A stretch of 64,000 bases of DNA from NCBI RefSeq assembly GCF_000526995.1, contig NZ_AZUI01000001.1:2976001-3040000 (forward strand), given 5' to 3'. Under the pieces are notes generated by a model. That model saw only the letters and a program-made list of their open reading frames with translations, was not told the DNA's origin and ran no database searches. A program made the position numbers and the translations under genes. This stretch comes from Lacrimispora indolis DSM 755 (GTDB lineage Bacteria > Bacillota > Clostridia > Lachnospirales > Lachnospiraceae). Below, in pieces: positions 27,364 to 35,969 of this stretch (position 1 is its first letter; every line of letters begins with the position of its first letter).

Positions 27364-27397
27364 TACCGCCAGCCAATGATCGGCTGGCGGTATTTTT
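27364..27397 (+). terminator. Terminator after the tandem glycosyltransferases
   Basis: An 11-bp stem TACCGCCAGCC / GGCTGGCGGTA with a 7-base loop is followed by five T residues. Confidence 0.88.
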
Positions 27398-27478
27398 CGT
27401 TTGCCTGTAAGGGCGGATTCTGATGAGGTAATATCCTGTGTTCCGCAAGCTTCAGTCAGATATTCCCCATTTCTATGG

Positions 27479-28114
27479 TTATTTTTTGGCATAGGCCTTT
27501 TTTATGGCTGTTAAAAAGTACTGTTCATCCTGCGCTCCGGACACCGCATATTCTCCGTCAATGATAAAGTACGGAATGCTATTAATTCCAAGCCGGCGGG
27601 CTGCGGCTTCATCCTCTTGCAACCCTTTTTTCAACGTGCCGCGTTCAAGTTCACGTTTTAGCGGAAGAACATTCAGCCCAACTTCCTCCGCAATTTGCAA
27701 AAGTGCCGTTTCATCGCCAATGTCCATGCCTTCTTCAAAATAGGCTTTAAAGTACCGCTTGATCAAGGTACCTTCCTTTTGGAATCTTTTGGCGTACTGC
27801 ATAATCTGGTGGGCTAATTCCGAGGTGTTAAGTTTTACACGGTCAAAATCGTAGTGAAGGCCTGCTTCGTTTCCTGCTTCGGCAATCCTGGCATTGTTTG
27901 CCTTGGCCTGAGCATAACTGATGTGGTATTTCTCCGCAACGACCTGATGAATATCCTTGTCTTTTGTATGTACGCCTGACTTATGCAGCTGAAAGCTTCG
28001 GAAAACCAGTTCCACATCCTCCTTGTGCTCAAATTCTGCCAAGGCCTTTTCAAACTTTATCTCACCCAAATAACAGAAGGGGCAGACAAAATCAATCCAT
28101 ATCTCTACTTTCAT
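27479..28114 (-). CDS. DsbA-family oxidoreductase (FrnE-like)
   Basis: A 211-residue thioredoxin-fold protein with the active site DFVCPFCYLG near the N-terminus (CPFC), a helical insertion, and the cis-Pro region GINSIPYFIIDGEYAVSGAQ. This is the FrnE/2-hydroxychromene isomerase-like branch of cytoplasmic DsbA proteins. There is no signal peptide. Probably a dithiol-disulphide oxidoreductase for intracellular redox stress. It belongs to a minus-strand redox group with the FMN reductase and the Rrf2 regulator. Confidence 0.88.
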   Translation of the reverse strand: MKVEIWIDFVCPFCYLGEIKFEKALAEFEHKEDVELVFRSFQLHKSGVHTKDKDIHQVVAEKYHISYAQAKANNARIAEAGNEAGLHYDFDRVKLNTSELAHQIMQYAKRFQKEGTLIKRYFKAYFEEGMDIGDETALLQIAEEVGLNVLPLKRELERGTLKKGLQEDEAAARRLGINSIPYFIIDGEYAVSGAQDEQYFLTAIKKAYAKK

Positions 28115-28197
28115 TAAAAACCCTCCTCTCTTTCCTCTTTCAAGGTGTCAGAACCGCCATGACCGGCAGTTTATTTTTAGGTCGATATAAGAAATAA

Positions 28198-28227
28198 GGG
28201 AAACAGCAGAAGCTTCTGCTGTTTCCC
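28198..28227 (-). terminator. Perfect 30-bp palindrome ending the FMN reductase gene
   Basis: Two perfect 15-base arms (GGGAAACAGCAGAAG and its complement) lie 9 bases past the stop codon of the minus-strand FMN reductase gene and are followed on that strand by a T-rich stretch. Probable terminator. Confidence 0.75.
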
Positions 28228-28236
28228 CGGTGTAAT

Positions 28237-28785
28237 TTAGGAAACCTTTTCAATCCAAGCTGCAAAAGCGGCTAAAAATCCATTAATAAAGTCCTTAGTG
28301 CCTTCGTTGCTTAGCGCACCGTTTTCATCAATTAATGTGTGGTAAGCACCGATGTATGCTTCCGGCTGGGCAAGGGTCAAAACATTGAGAAATGCCAGCA
28401 CCTGGCGCAGATGATGATTTGCTCCAAAGCCCCCGATCCCTCCGGGAGACTGGCTGATCACAGCGCCCGGCTTGCCGTTCCAAACATTTTCACCATAAGG
28501 ACGTGAGCCGATATCAAGTGCATTTTTCAATGCGGCTGGGATGGAGCGGTTGTGCTCTGGCGTGATGAACAGCACGGCATCCAAAGACTTGACATCCTCA
28601 CGAAACGTTGTATATTCGGAAATGTCCTGACCATCGTAATCCTGATTGTAAAGTGGAAGCCTGCTGATGTCGATGTTTTTCACTTCATAGCCTGCCGGTG
28701 CGTGTTCACTGATGTAGTCTGCAATACTTCCGGAGAAAGAATTTTTTCTCAAACTGCCTGTAATAATTCCAATGGTTTTACTCAT
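28237..28785 (-). CDS. NADPH-dependent FMN reductase family protein
   Basis: A 182-residue flavodoxin-like protein. GIITGSLRKNSFS is the FMN phosphate loop, LFITPEHNRSIPAALKNALD and GKPGAVISQSPGGIGG are the conserved blocks of the NADPH-dependent FMN/azo/quinone reductase family. It should be a cytoplasmic flavin or quinone reductase. The start is ATG 28785, 9 bases after GGAGG; the ATG at 28791 lies too close to that SD. Confidence 0.88.
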   Translation of the reverse strand: MSKTIGIITGSLRKNSFSGSIADYISEHAPAGYEVKNIDISRLPLYNQDYDGQDISEYTTFREDVKSLDAVLFITPEHNRSIPAALKNALDIGSRPYGENVWNGKPGAVISQSPGGIGGFGANHHLRQVLAFLNVLTLAQPEAYIGAYHTLIDENGALSNEGTKDFINGFLAAFAAWIEKVS

Positions 28786-28824
28786 AATCATGTACCTCCG
28801 TTTATTATATTATTTTTTTGTTAT

Positions 28825-29138
28825 TTACTGGTTGCAAACGGTAAATCTTGTTCGGATGAACTGGAGATCTTCTATCTCATTCACAATGGCGGCTGCCATG
28901 GCTCCGCTGGTTACAATAGACTGGCCGTTGGAAGACGTCAGCAAATGATCCTTCCCTACAATGGGAACCGTTGCTTCTCCGGCACCAAAATCTGCCGAAG
29001 GTGACACTCCCACCCAGTTTACATTTTCAATAACGCGTAAAAAGTTAAGGGTCTTGCAGGCTTCCGTGGGAATGGAAATACAGGAGCAGCATCCGGAACT
29101 GTCTTTAGGGTTTCCAGAAACAGCTTGCCCTCCTTGAT
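28825..29138 (-). pseudogene. 3' remnant of an NAD(P)H-binding (SDR-like) reductase gene
   Basis: The minus-strand frame ending at 28825 encodes VSPSADFGAGE, GKDHLLTSSNGQS and RTRFTVCNQ, the C-terminal part of atypical short-chain NAD(P)H-binding reductases. The frame continues upstream in register as NFLRVIENVNW before similarity fades, with another frame carrying EGKLFLETL, suggesting a frameshift. The Rossmann N-terminus is missing: the relic abuts the stop of the Rrf2 gene. Such reductases are common neighbours of Rrf2-type YwnA regulators, so this looks like a decayed target gene. Confidence 0.6.
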
Positions 29139-29549
29139 TTATGAATGAAATTCTTTTGTGATGTCTGCCAGTGTGATAGCAGACAATTTTTCTTCGGTTG
29201 CGGTTTGTATGGTGCCGTATAAATGCTTCAGCGTGTTTTCAATTTTTGCGCCCACAGGACAATCATGATTTGTGTTGCCATGAATGCTGAACAGATCCGT
29301 ATGATCTTCTACTGCAAGGAAAATATTAAGAAGCGTAATGTCTTCTGCATTTTTAGCAAGCCCTGTTGCGCCAAGCCTGGTACTCGTTTTAATTAGATTT
29401 GCCTTCTTTAAACGGCTCATCAATCGGCGGACAAGAGCAGGGTTGGTATTGATGCTGGTGGCAATGTACTCGGAGGTGGCAGGCTGCGTTCCCATCAGTG
29501 CGATCACACTTAAAATATGGATGCTTACCGATAATTTACTTGAATACAT
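29139..29549 (-). CDS. Rrf2-family transcriptional regulator (YwnA-like)
   Basis: A 136-residue Rrf2 protein: N-terminal winged helix (SVSIHILSVIALMG, TSEYIATSINTNPALVRRLM) and a dimerisation helix. Only one Cys (in HDCPVG) is present rather than the three-Cys Fe-S set of IscR/NsrR, so it is probably a redox- or ligand-sensing regulator without a cluster. A palindrome lies just upstream of the start and is a likely autoregulatory operator. Downstream on the same strand are an SDR relic, an FMN reductase and a DsbA protein, plausible targets. Confidence 0.88.
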   Translation of the reverse strand: MYSSKLSVSIHILSVIALMGTQPATSEYIATSINTNPALVRRLMSRLKKANLIKTSTRLGATGLAKNAEDITLLNIFLAVEDHTDLFSIHGNTNHDCPVGAKIENTLKHLYGTIQTATEEKLSAITLADITKEFHS

Positions 29550-29561
29550 AGATACCTCCTT

Positions 29562-29582
29562 TAGTAACTATTTTAGTTACTA
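29562..29582. promoter_or_regulatory. Palindromic operator next to the Rrf2 gene
   Basis: TAGTAACT-N5-AGTTACTA, two perfect 8-base arms, sits 13 bases before the Rrf2 start codon, overlapping the expected SD/promoter region. TAGTAACT-type palindromes are the kind of site used by this regulator class. Autoregulation is inferred. Confidence 0.65.
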
Positions 29583-29799
29583 ATATTGTTTTCGTCAAGA
29601 ACTTTTTGAAATAAATTTATTTCAGAATTCTTGAATGCTGAAACAGGAAAATTTACGGTACCTGCCACAGAAAAATACTTTGTAAAGGCAACTATTAATT
29701 ATTTCACATTAGCGGCAATCCCAGGTTCACTTCCCAAACTATTTCCATGAAAAAAAGTGAGATTTTAAATAGTTTCATACAATTCTGCGCAAAGTTTCA

Positions 29800-29827
29800 T
29801 TGACAAATTTCTCAGGCGCGGTATGAT
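29800..29827 (+). promoter_or_regulatory. Sigma-A promoter for the chemoreceptor gene
   Basis: TTGACA (29800-29805), a 16-base spacer and TATGAT (29822-29827). Transcription would start near 29834, which rules out the in-frame ATG at 29833 as the translation start. Confidence 0.75.
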
Positions 29828-29871
29828 ATTGCATGAAAGAAAAGTTTATGCAATCACGGAGGAAGCGCAGC

Positions 29872-31629
29872 ATGGATGAACAGAAAAGATACAGATTGCA
29901 GGTAAGAGGCAAACTTATTTTATTTGTAAGTGTTTTAGTTTTCAGTACAATTTTACTATTGACGGCAATTTTTTATGTAAGCTTGAACCGCGCGTATCAG
30001 AATTGGATTGACTCAAGCTATCAAAGCTTTGATACAAACATCAAAACAGCGGTGGAAAGCCTTGTGAGCGTATTGGAGACCAATAATAAACGATATGAAA
30101 ACGGTGAGATCACAGAGCAGGAAGCTCGTAAAAATGCGGAGGCCATTGTGCGGGATACCCGTTATGGCGGCGGAAACGGGTATTTCTGGGCGGATACATC
30201 CACAGGATTATGCGCCGTACATATGAACCCCGATTACGAGGGGAAAGAGCGTTATGATGAACAGGATCTGGCCGGAAATTATTATATCCGCAATTTGATC
30301 GAAAGCGGTTCAATGTCCGGCGGCGGATATACGGATTATTACTTTACCAAACCGGGACAGGATGGCATGTTCGCAAAGAGAGCTTATACCTTAAAATTTG
30401 AACCCTATGACTGGAATATCAGTACAGGAAATTACATCGACGATATTGACGGTGCGGTTGCAAATTATCAAAAGCAGAAGGTATTTGAAATATTGCTGCT
30501 TCTTGGAGTGTCCATTGGCATCTGCGTAATCGGCCTTTTGGTCCTTGCCGTTCTTCTGAACCGTATAACCGCGCCACTAAGCCCCATTGCAGGCAGGCTG
30601 AAGCTTTTGGCCGCAGGAGATGTGCATACACTTCCTGTACCCGTCTGCCAGACAAAGGACGAGATGGAGGTGCTGTCCCAGGCAACCGATGAGCTGATAA
30701 TCCAGATGCGTGATGTGGTAGATGACATTACCGTACATTTGGAACATATGGCACAAGGTGATATGACGCTTCCTGTGGAAAAAGAATATTCCGGCGATTT
30801 TGCGCCCATTCACGATTCTCTTCTTCTGATTTACCAGCAGCTCAACCAGACACTGCAGGTTATCCATCAGTCGGCTGACCAGGTGAGTGCCGGTTCTTCC
30901 CAGGTGGCTGACGCTGCCCAGGCATTGGCTGCAGGAGCGACCGAGCAGGCAGGAACCATTGAACAGCTTTCCGCATCAATTACAGAGGTTTCCATCCAGG
31001 TGGAGGAAAGCTCCGCCCATATAGAGGAAGCGACCGGATGCGTGGAGCAGACCGTTGACCGGGTAGAAGAAAGCAATGATAAAATGAAGCAAATGCTGAA
31101 TGCAATGGACGAAATAAAAAAGACCTCTGATGAAATCGGTAAAATTACAAAGTCTATCGATGGAATTGCTTCTCAGACAAATTTACTGGCGCTGAATGCT
31201 GCAGTGGAGGCAGCGCGGGCTGGGGAAGCGGGTAAGGGGTTTGCCGTTGTTGCTGATGAAGTCCGCAGCCTGGCGGCTCAGGCAGCCCAGGCCGCAAAAC
31301 GGACTGCCGTGCTGGTTGAAAACGCCTCCCATGCCGTAAAGGGAGGAATGACCACTGCCCAGGAAAATGCAGCCATTCTCATGGACGTGTCCAACCAGGC
31401 AAGGCATGTGCGTGAACTCATGGAAACCGTGGAAAAGGCATCCCGGGAGCAGACAGCTGCCATGAATCAGGTGACTTACGGAATTACCCAGATATCAGCT
31501 GTAGTACAGAGCAATGCGGCTACAGCAGAAGAAAGCTCCGCCTCCAGCGAAGAGCTTTCCGCGCAGGCTGATTTGCTGCGTAAAGAAGTGAGCAAATTTA
31601 AAATTGCAGTTCAGGAAAAAAATGGATAA
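29872..31629 (+). CDS. Methyl-accepting chemotaxis protein with Cache sensor
   Basis: 585 residues from ATG 29872, which has GGAGGA 9 bases upstream. A first TM helix (about residues 13-38) is followed by an extracellular single-Cache domain of ~150 residues with [24 protein letters not shown] and [13 protein letters not shown], typical sCache_2 blocks. A second TM (about 200-225), HAMP, and the cytoplasmic signalling domain follow; the hairpin tip reads [18 protein letters not shown]. No C-terminal CheR-docking pentapeptide is present. It should feed the CheA-CheY pathway controlling the motor genes at the far end of the window. Ligand unknown; sCache_2 often binds small organic acids. Confidence 0.93.
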   Translation: MDEQKRYRLQVRGKLILFVSVLVFSTILLLTAIFYVSLNRAYQNWIDSSYQSFDTNIKTAVESLVSVLETNNKRYENGEITEQEARKNAEAIVRDTRYGGGNGYFWADTSTGLCAVHMNPDYEGKERYDEQDLAGNYYIRNLIESGSMSGGGYTDYYFTKPGQDGMFAKRAYTLKFEPYDWNISTGNYIDDIDGAVANYQKQKVFEILLLLGVSIGICVIGLLVLAVLLNRITAPLSPIAGRLKLLAAGDVHTLPVPVCQTKDEMEVLSQATDELIIQMRDVVDDITVHLEHMAQGDMTLPVEKEYSGDFAPIHDSLLLIYQQLNQTLQVIHQSADQVSAGSSQVADAAQALAAGATEQAGTIEQLSASITEVSIQVEESSAHIEEATGCVEQTVDRVEESNDKMKQMLNAMDEIKKTSDEIGKITKSIDGIASQTNLLALNAAVEAARAGEAGKGFAVVADEVRSLAAQAAQAAKRTAVLVENASHAVKGGMTTAQENAAILMDVSNQARHVRELMETVEKASREQTAAMNQVTYGITQISAVVQSNAATAEESSASSEELSAQADLLRKEVSKFKIAVQEKNG

Positions 31630-31705
31630 TTCCTCCTGTATTCGCTTACTTTTCAAGTAAAAAACAAGAATTTATGTTCTTTTTAACAATATATCCAAGA
31701 AGATA

Positions 31706-31734
31706 TTGAATTAAAAATCTCATTATGATACGAT
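31706..31734 (+). promoter_or_regulatory. Putative promoter for kduI
   Basis: TTGAAT, 17-base spacer, TACGAT, 51 bases before the kduI start. TATGAT inside the spacer is an alternative -10. Pattern match only. Confidence 0.4.
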
Positions 31735-31784
31735 GAAGCTGGTCAGTTATTTCTAAATTAATTAAATAAGGAGGTTTTTAATAA

Positions 31785-32627
31785 ATGGATATCCGCTATT
31801 CAGCAAATCAGAAGGATTTCAAACGTTACACAACAGAAGAAACCAGAAATGAATTTTTAATTGAAAATTTATACATTGCCAATGAGGTAGTTGCCGTATA
31901 TTCTCACGTAGACCGCATGGTGACCTTAGGCTGTATGCCTACAACAGAAGCTGTTTCCATTGACAAGGGAATTGATATCTGGAAAAATTTCGGTACAAGC
32001 TATTTCCTTGAAAGACGGGAAGTCGGCATTTTCAACATTGGAGGCGCCGGAAAGATCGTTGCAGACGGGGAAGAATTTAAGATGGGATATAAGGATTGCT
32101 TATATATCACCAAGGGAACAAAAGAAGTGACCTTCACAAGCGAGGATGCATCAAACCCGGCTAAATTCTATATGGTAAGTGCACCGGCCCATAAGTCCTG
32201 CAAGACCACCTTCATCCCCATTGAAAAGGCAGCCAAGAAGCCTTTAGGCGCCATGGAGACATCCAACAAACGTGTGATCAACCAGTTCATTCATCCGGAC
32301 GTACTGGAGACCTGCCAGCTGTCCATGGGATTGACTGTTCTGGATCCGGGCAGCGTATGGAACACCATGCCATCTCATACTCATGAAAGACGTATGGAGA
32401 TCTACATGTACTTCGAGATCCCGGAGAACAACGTAGTATTTCATATGATGGGCGAGGGCAATGAGACAAGACATATTGTTATGCAGAATGAGCAGGCAGT
32501 GATCAGCCCATCCTGGAGCATCCATTCCGGTGCAGGTACCAGCAACTATACCTTCATCTGGGCAATGGGCGGAGAGAACCAGGCATTTGATGATATGGAT
32601 ACCATTCCTACAACTGAATTAAGATAA
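31785..32627 (+). CDS. kduI: 5-dehydro-4-deoxy-D-glucuronate isomerase
   Basis: A 280-residue cupin-type isomerase matching KduI along its length. FNIGGAGKIVADG lies in the N-terminal half. The metal site is in PSHTHERRMEIYMYFEI (two His and a Glu), with a distal His in SIHSGAGTSNYTFIW. It interconverts 5-dehydro-4-deoxy-D-glucuronate and 3-deoxy-D-glycero-2,5-hexodiulosonate in pectin or glycosaminoglycan breakdown. SD AGGAGG precedes ATG. It stands alone between its own promoter and terminator, with no kduD or lyase gene nearby. Confidence 0.96.
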   Translation: MDIRYSANQKDFKRYTTEETRNEFLIENLYIANEVVAVYSHVDRMVTLGCMPTTEAVSIDKGIDIWKNFGTSYFLERREVGIFNIGGAGKIVADGEEFKMGYKDCLYITKGTKEVTFTSEDASNPAKFYMVSAPAHKSCKTTFIPIEKAAKKPLGAMETSNKRVINQFIHPDVLETCQLSMGLTVLDPGSVWNTMPSHTHERRMEIYMYFEIPENNVVFHMMGEGNETRHIVMQNEQAVISPSWSIHSGAGTSNYTFIWAMGGENQAFDDMDTIPTTELR

Positions 32628-32644
32628 TTTTTATATATGATAAG

Positions 32645-32678
32645 GCAGATGCGCTCCTTCCGGCGCATCTGCTTTTTT
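32645..32678 (+). terminator. Terminator after kduI
   Basis: A 10-bp stem GCAGATGCGC / GCGCATCTGC with an 8-base loop, followed by six T residues. Confidence 0.9.
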
Positions 32679-32792
32679 GCTTCTTGGGAATCGGAATACC
32701 GTTTCAAGGCAAGGGGAATAATCTGGTGATCAGCTATTTCTAATCAAACCGTGTGAAATCTCTGTGAAAATGTAGAAATCTGCCTTTCAATT

Positions 32793-32801
32793 TGATACAA
32801 T
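32793..32801 (+). promoter_or_regulatory. Extended -10 promoter of the two-component operon
   Basis: TGATACAAT is an extended -10 box 52 bases before the response-regulator start. No convincing -35 is present. Confidence 0.45.
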
Positions 32802-32852
32802 ATGGCTGATAAATACTTTGTGATATAAAAGATCTGATTTCAGGAGGTTATT

Positions 32853-33524
32853 ATGGAACAGTTAAAGATATTGGTAGTGGATGATGAAGCCAGAATGAGA
32901 AAACTGGTAAAGGATTTTTTAAGTGTAAAAGGTTTTTCTGTGGTCGAGGCCTCCAATGGGGAAGAAGCTGTGGATATCTTTTTTGAACAAAAGGACATTG
33001 TACTGATTATTCTTGATGTGATGATGCCTAAAATGGATGGCTGGGAGACCTGCAAAACCATCCGGAAATATTCCCAGGTTCCCATCATTATGCTGACCGC
33101 AAGAAGCGAAGAGCGTGATGAGCTTCAGGGCTTTGACTTAGGGGTGGATGAGTATATTTCCAAACCGTTCAGCCCAAAGATCCTGGTGGCCCGTGTGGAT
33201 GCCATTTTAAGGCGCAGCAATGCCGTCACCGCAGATGCAGTGGAAATAGGAGGGATCTGCATTGACAAAGCAGCCCATCAGGTCACCATTGACGGTAAGG
33301 ACATTGATTTGAGTTATAAAGAATTTGAGCTTTTGGCTTATTTCCTGGAAAACCAGGGAATTGCCCTGTCCAGGGAGAAGATACTGAACAATGTCTGGAA
33401 TTACGATTACTTTGGAGATGCCCGGACCATTGATACTCATGTAAAAAAGCTGAGAAACAAGATGGGAGAGAAGGGTGATTATATAAAGACTATATGGGGA
33501 ATGGGATATAAATTTGAAGTGTAA
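32853..33524 (+). CDS. OmpR/PhoB-family response regulator
   Basis: A 223-residue two-domain regulator. The receiver has VVDDEARMRKLV, the phospho-acceptor Asp55 in LIILDVMMPKMDGW and the switch Lys in EYISKPFSPKIL. The C-terminal winged helix (about 128-223) contains SYKEFELLAYFLENQG and RTIDTHVKKLRNKMG, the DNA-recognition helix. SD CAGGAGG precedes ATG. It is co-transcribed with the sensor kinase that begins 28 bases downstream. Target genes unknown. Confidence 0.95.
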   Translation: MEQLKILVVDDEARMRKLVKDFLSVKGFSVVEASNGEEAVDIFFEQKDIVLIILDVMMPKMDGWETCKTIRKYSQVPIIMLTARSEERDELQGFDLGVDEYISKPFSPKILVARVDAILRRSNAVTADAVEIGGICIDKAAHQVTIDGKDIDLSYKEFELLAYFLENQGIALSREKILNNVWNYDYFGDARTIDTHVKKLRNKMGEKGDYIKTIWGMGYKFEV

Positions 33525-33551
33525 GGAAAGGATATCATTTAAGGTGAGTGA

Positions 33552-35126
33552 ATGAAACATTCCATCAAAGCGCGTTTTGCCATAATTTTTGTATGTCTGA
33601 TGGCCTTTGTCCTTATGTCCACATGGTGTGTGAACAACTGGTTTCTGGAGAGCTTTTACACCAGGGATAAGGTGCGCACCCTGGAGAGGGCCTATACGCA
33701 GATCGACAAGGTGGTGGCACAGGCCAATGACAGCGGGAAGGGGATCATTGATTATTACAAGGATACCTATGACCCGAATTTTAAAAATGAAGGCCCTGCT
33801 CAGAAGATGTTCCGGGTCATGGGAGAAAAATACAATCTGATGATGGTGCTGATCGACAGCACCACAGACGAGGCCCTTATGTCCACAAACGGAGATCAGC
33901 AGTTTTTAAGAAACAGGGTGGAGACCTATATATTCGGAAAGAACGTACCCGAAGCCAGTATTTTAAAAAGACATGACAATTATATCGTTCAGAAAACCTA
34001 TGACAGGCGTTCCGATTCTTATTATCTGGAAAGCTGGGGGTATTTTTCTGACAATAAAACGATTTTTCTCATCTCCGTCCCCCTTGCCAGCATCCGGGAA
34101 AGTGTGCTGCTGGCAAACCGGTTCCTGGCCTATGTGGGTGTGGCAGCTTTGTTTATAGGAAGTATATTTATATACTTTACGACAAAAAGAATGATCTCTC
34201 CCATCCTTCAGCTTGCCAATCTGTCAGAGAAAATGTCGGCGCTGGATTTTGACGCGAAGTACACCGGCACAGAGATAGATGAGATCGGAGTGTTGGGAAA
34301 CAGCATGAATCAATTGTCTGATACATTGAAGGATACCATTGGGCAGCTGCGGGCGGCCAATGAAAAGCTGCAGAAGGATATTGATGAAAAGATAAAAATC
34401 GATGAAATGCGCAAGGACTTTATCGCCAACGTTTCCCACGAACTAAAGACTCCCATCGCGCTTATTCAAGGATATGCGGAGGGACTTACGGAAGGAATGG
34501 CAGAGGATCCTGACAGCAGGGATTATTACTGCGGGGTCATCATGGATGAGGCAGGTAAAATGAATACCATGGTCCGTCAGCTTCTTAATCTCACTGCTCT
34601 TGAGTTCGGCAATGACAGCATTCAGCCGGAACGCTTCGATTTGACTGAGCTGATCCGGGGTGTCATCAATTCGGCCGGTATTTTGATCCAGCAGAAGGAG
34701 GCAGAGGTGAAGCTGGAGGATTGCGGTCCCATATTTGTGTTTGCAGACGAATTTAAAATAGAAGAAGTTATTACAAACTATTTAAATAATGCCCTTAATC
34801 ATTTGGAGGGAGAACGAAAAATCGTGGTCACGGCAGAAGAAAACGGAGAAGAAGCTCTTGTAACCGTGTTTAACACCGGCCAGAATATTCCGGAGGAAGA
34901 CTTACCAAATCTTTGGACTAAGTTTTTTAAAGTGGATAAAGCACATACCAGGGAGTATGGGGGAAGTGGTATTGGGCTTTCTATTGTTAAGGCTATTATG
35001 GATTCCCATGGGAAGTCTTGCGGTGTCCGGAATGTGATGGGTGGGGTGGAGTTTTGGTTTACTTTGGATTGTTGTAAAGAAGGTTTAGAAATGGGTGCGC
35101 TGCAGATTGATAGGGCTGTGAAATGA
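33552..35126 (+). CDS. Membrane sensor histidine kinase
   Basis: 524 residues. TM1 is about residues 8-28 and TM2 about 192-212, flanking a ~160-residue extracellular sensor domain without recognisable motif. HAMP follows (about 213-265), then the dimerisation domain with the phospho-acceptor His296 in FIANVSHELKTPIALIQGY. The HATPase shows N-box NYLNNALNHL, a G1-like VFNTGQNI and GGSGIGLSIVKAIM. Partner of the upstream regulator. SD AAGGTGAG lies before ATG 33552. The stimulus is unknown. Confidence 0.94.
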   Translation: MKHSIKARFAIIFVCLMAFVLMSTWCVNNWFLESFYTRDKVRTLERAYTQIDKVVAQANDSGKGIIDYYKDTYDPNFKNEGPAQKMFRVMGEKYNLMMVLIDSTTDEALMSTNGDQQFLRNRVETYIFGKNVPEASILKRHDNYIVQKTYDRRSDSYYLESWGYFSDNKTIFLISVPLASIRESVLLANRFLAYVGVAALFIGSIFIYFTTKRMISPILQLANLSEKMSALDFDAKYTGTEIDEIGVLGNSMNQLSDTLKDTIGQLRAANEKLQKDIDEKIKIDEMRKDFIANVSHELKTPIALIQGYAEGLTEGMAEDPDSRDYYCGVIMDEAGKMNTMVRQLLNLTALEFGNDSIQPERFDLTELIRGVINSAGILIQQKEAEVKLEDCGPIFVFADEFKIEEVITNYLNNALNHLEGERKIVVTAEENGEEALVTVFNTGQNIPEEDLPNLWTKFFKVDKAHTREYGGSGIGLSIVKAIMDSHGKSCGVRNVMGGVEFWFTLDCCKEGLEMGALQIDRAVK

Positions 35127-35269
35127 ATGCAGCCAAAAGTCTTTTGCGCCGGAAAAAAGGAATATCCAAGGCTGTTGATCTGTATCTGAAGAGATGTGCT
35201 TTATACGGCAGAACCAATGAGACACTATGTTGGAAAAATTACTGGCAATATATAGTGTTTTCTGAGTAA
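35123..35269 (+). CDS. Possible 48-residue small ORF coupled to the kinase gene
   Basis: An ATG overlapping the kinase stop (ATGA) opens a 48-codon frame with a basic N-terminus (MNAAKSLLRRKKGISKAVDL). It may be a small coupled protein or a chance frame; no family recognised. The remaining ~200 bases to the next gene are AT-rich with no clear feature. Confidence 0.2.
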   Translation: MNAAKSLLRRKKGISKAVDLYLKRCALYGRTNETLCWKNYWQYIVFSE

Positions 35270-35467
35270 ACTTAAAACCATTGATTTTACTGTCTTTTTT
35301 GACATTTTGTGATAATATTAGAGCAAGGCTTTGATAGGGATTGATTTATTGGTCTTTCAGTTTTAATGAACATTTATCATGAAAAGAGGCCGAAATCGTG
35401 AATAAAATATTCGTCACGAATCTTTTCAAGATGTAGACACTTAATAGATAAAGAGGAAGGGAAAAAG

Positions 35468-35896
35468 ATGATTATAGGTTATACAGCAGGCGTTTATGAT
35501 TTGTTCCATATTGGCCATTTGAATTTGCTGAAAAACGCAAAAGGAATGTGTGATAAATTAATTGTTGGTGTTACGACAGATGATTTAGTAATATATAAAG
35601 GGAAGCATGCATTGATTCCTTTTGAAGATCGCCTTGAGATTGTGAGAAGCGTAAAGTATGTTGATGCAGTTGTACCTCAATGCGACATGGATAAACTCAC
35701 TATGTGTAAAAAATTAGATGCTACAGTTTTATTTGTAGGAGATGACTGGTATGGATCGGAGAAATGGAAGGAATATGAAAAGGAATTTGCTAAGGCTGGA
35801 ATAAAGATTATCTATTTCCCATACACCAAAGGAGTGTCATCAACAATTATCTCAGAAACATTGATTGGAGCCAGGGATAAGAGGGAAGAAGGTTAA
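35468..35896 (+). CDS. TagD-like cytidylyltransferase
   Basis: A 142-residue nucleotidyltransferase. GYTAGVYDLFHIGHLNLLK contains the HxGH motif, VGDDWYGSEKW is the middle block, and YTKGVSSTIISE is the (R)xxxISTT-like phosphate loop. The family includes glycerol-3-phosphate cytidylyltransferase (TagD), choline- and ethanolamine-phosphate cytidylyltransferases. It would make a CDP-activated alcohol or amino-alcohol. SD GAGGAAGGG precedes ATG. It begins an AT-rich group of three genes (ATP-pyrophosphatase and DUF362 follow) upstream of flagellin, and could supply the CDP-linked donor for the CDP-glycerol-phosphotransferase-like protein at 43023; this link is inference. Confidence 0.85.
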   Translation: MIIGYTAGVYDLFHIGHLNLLKNAKGMCDKLIVGVTTDDLVIYKGKHALIPFEDRLEIVRSVKYVDAVVPQCDMDKLTMCKKLDATVLFVGDDWYGSEKWKEYEKEFAKAGIKIIYFPYTKGVSSTIISETLIGARDKREEG

Positions 35897-35969
35897 TATG
35901 GAATTTTGAAATTTTATGGCACATGGATTTTAAGTTTAAATAGATTTTTTAATGACGGAGGGTATAAAA

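Noticed and set aside
27364..27397. Bidirectional terminator shared with the minus-strand DsbA gene
   Set aside because: On the minus strand the hairpin is followed by A residues, not T, and it lies over 80 bases from the DsbA stop.
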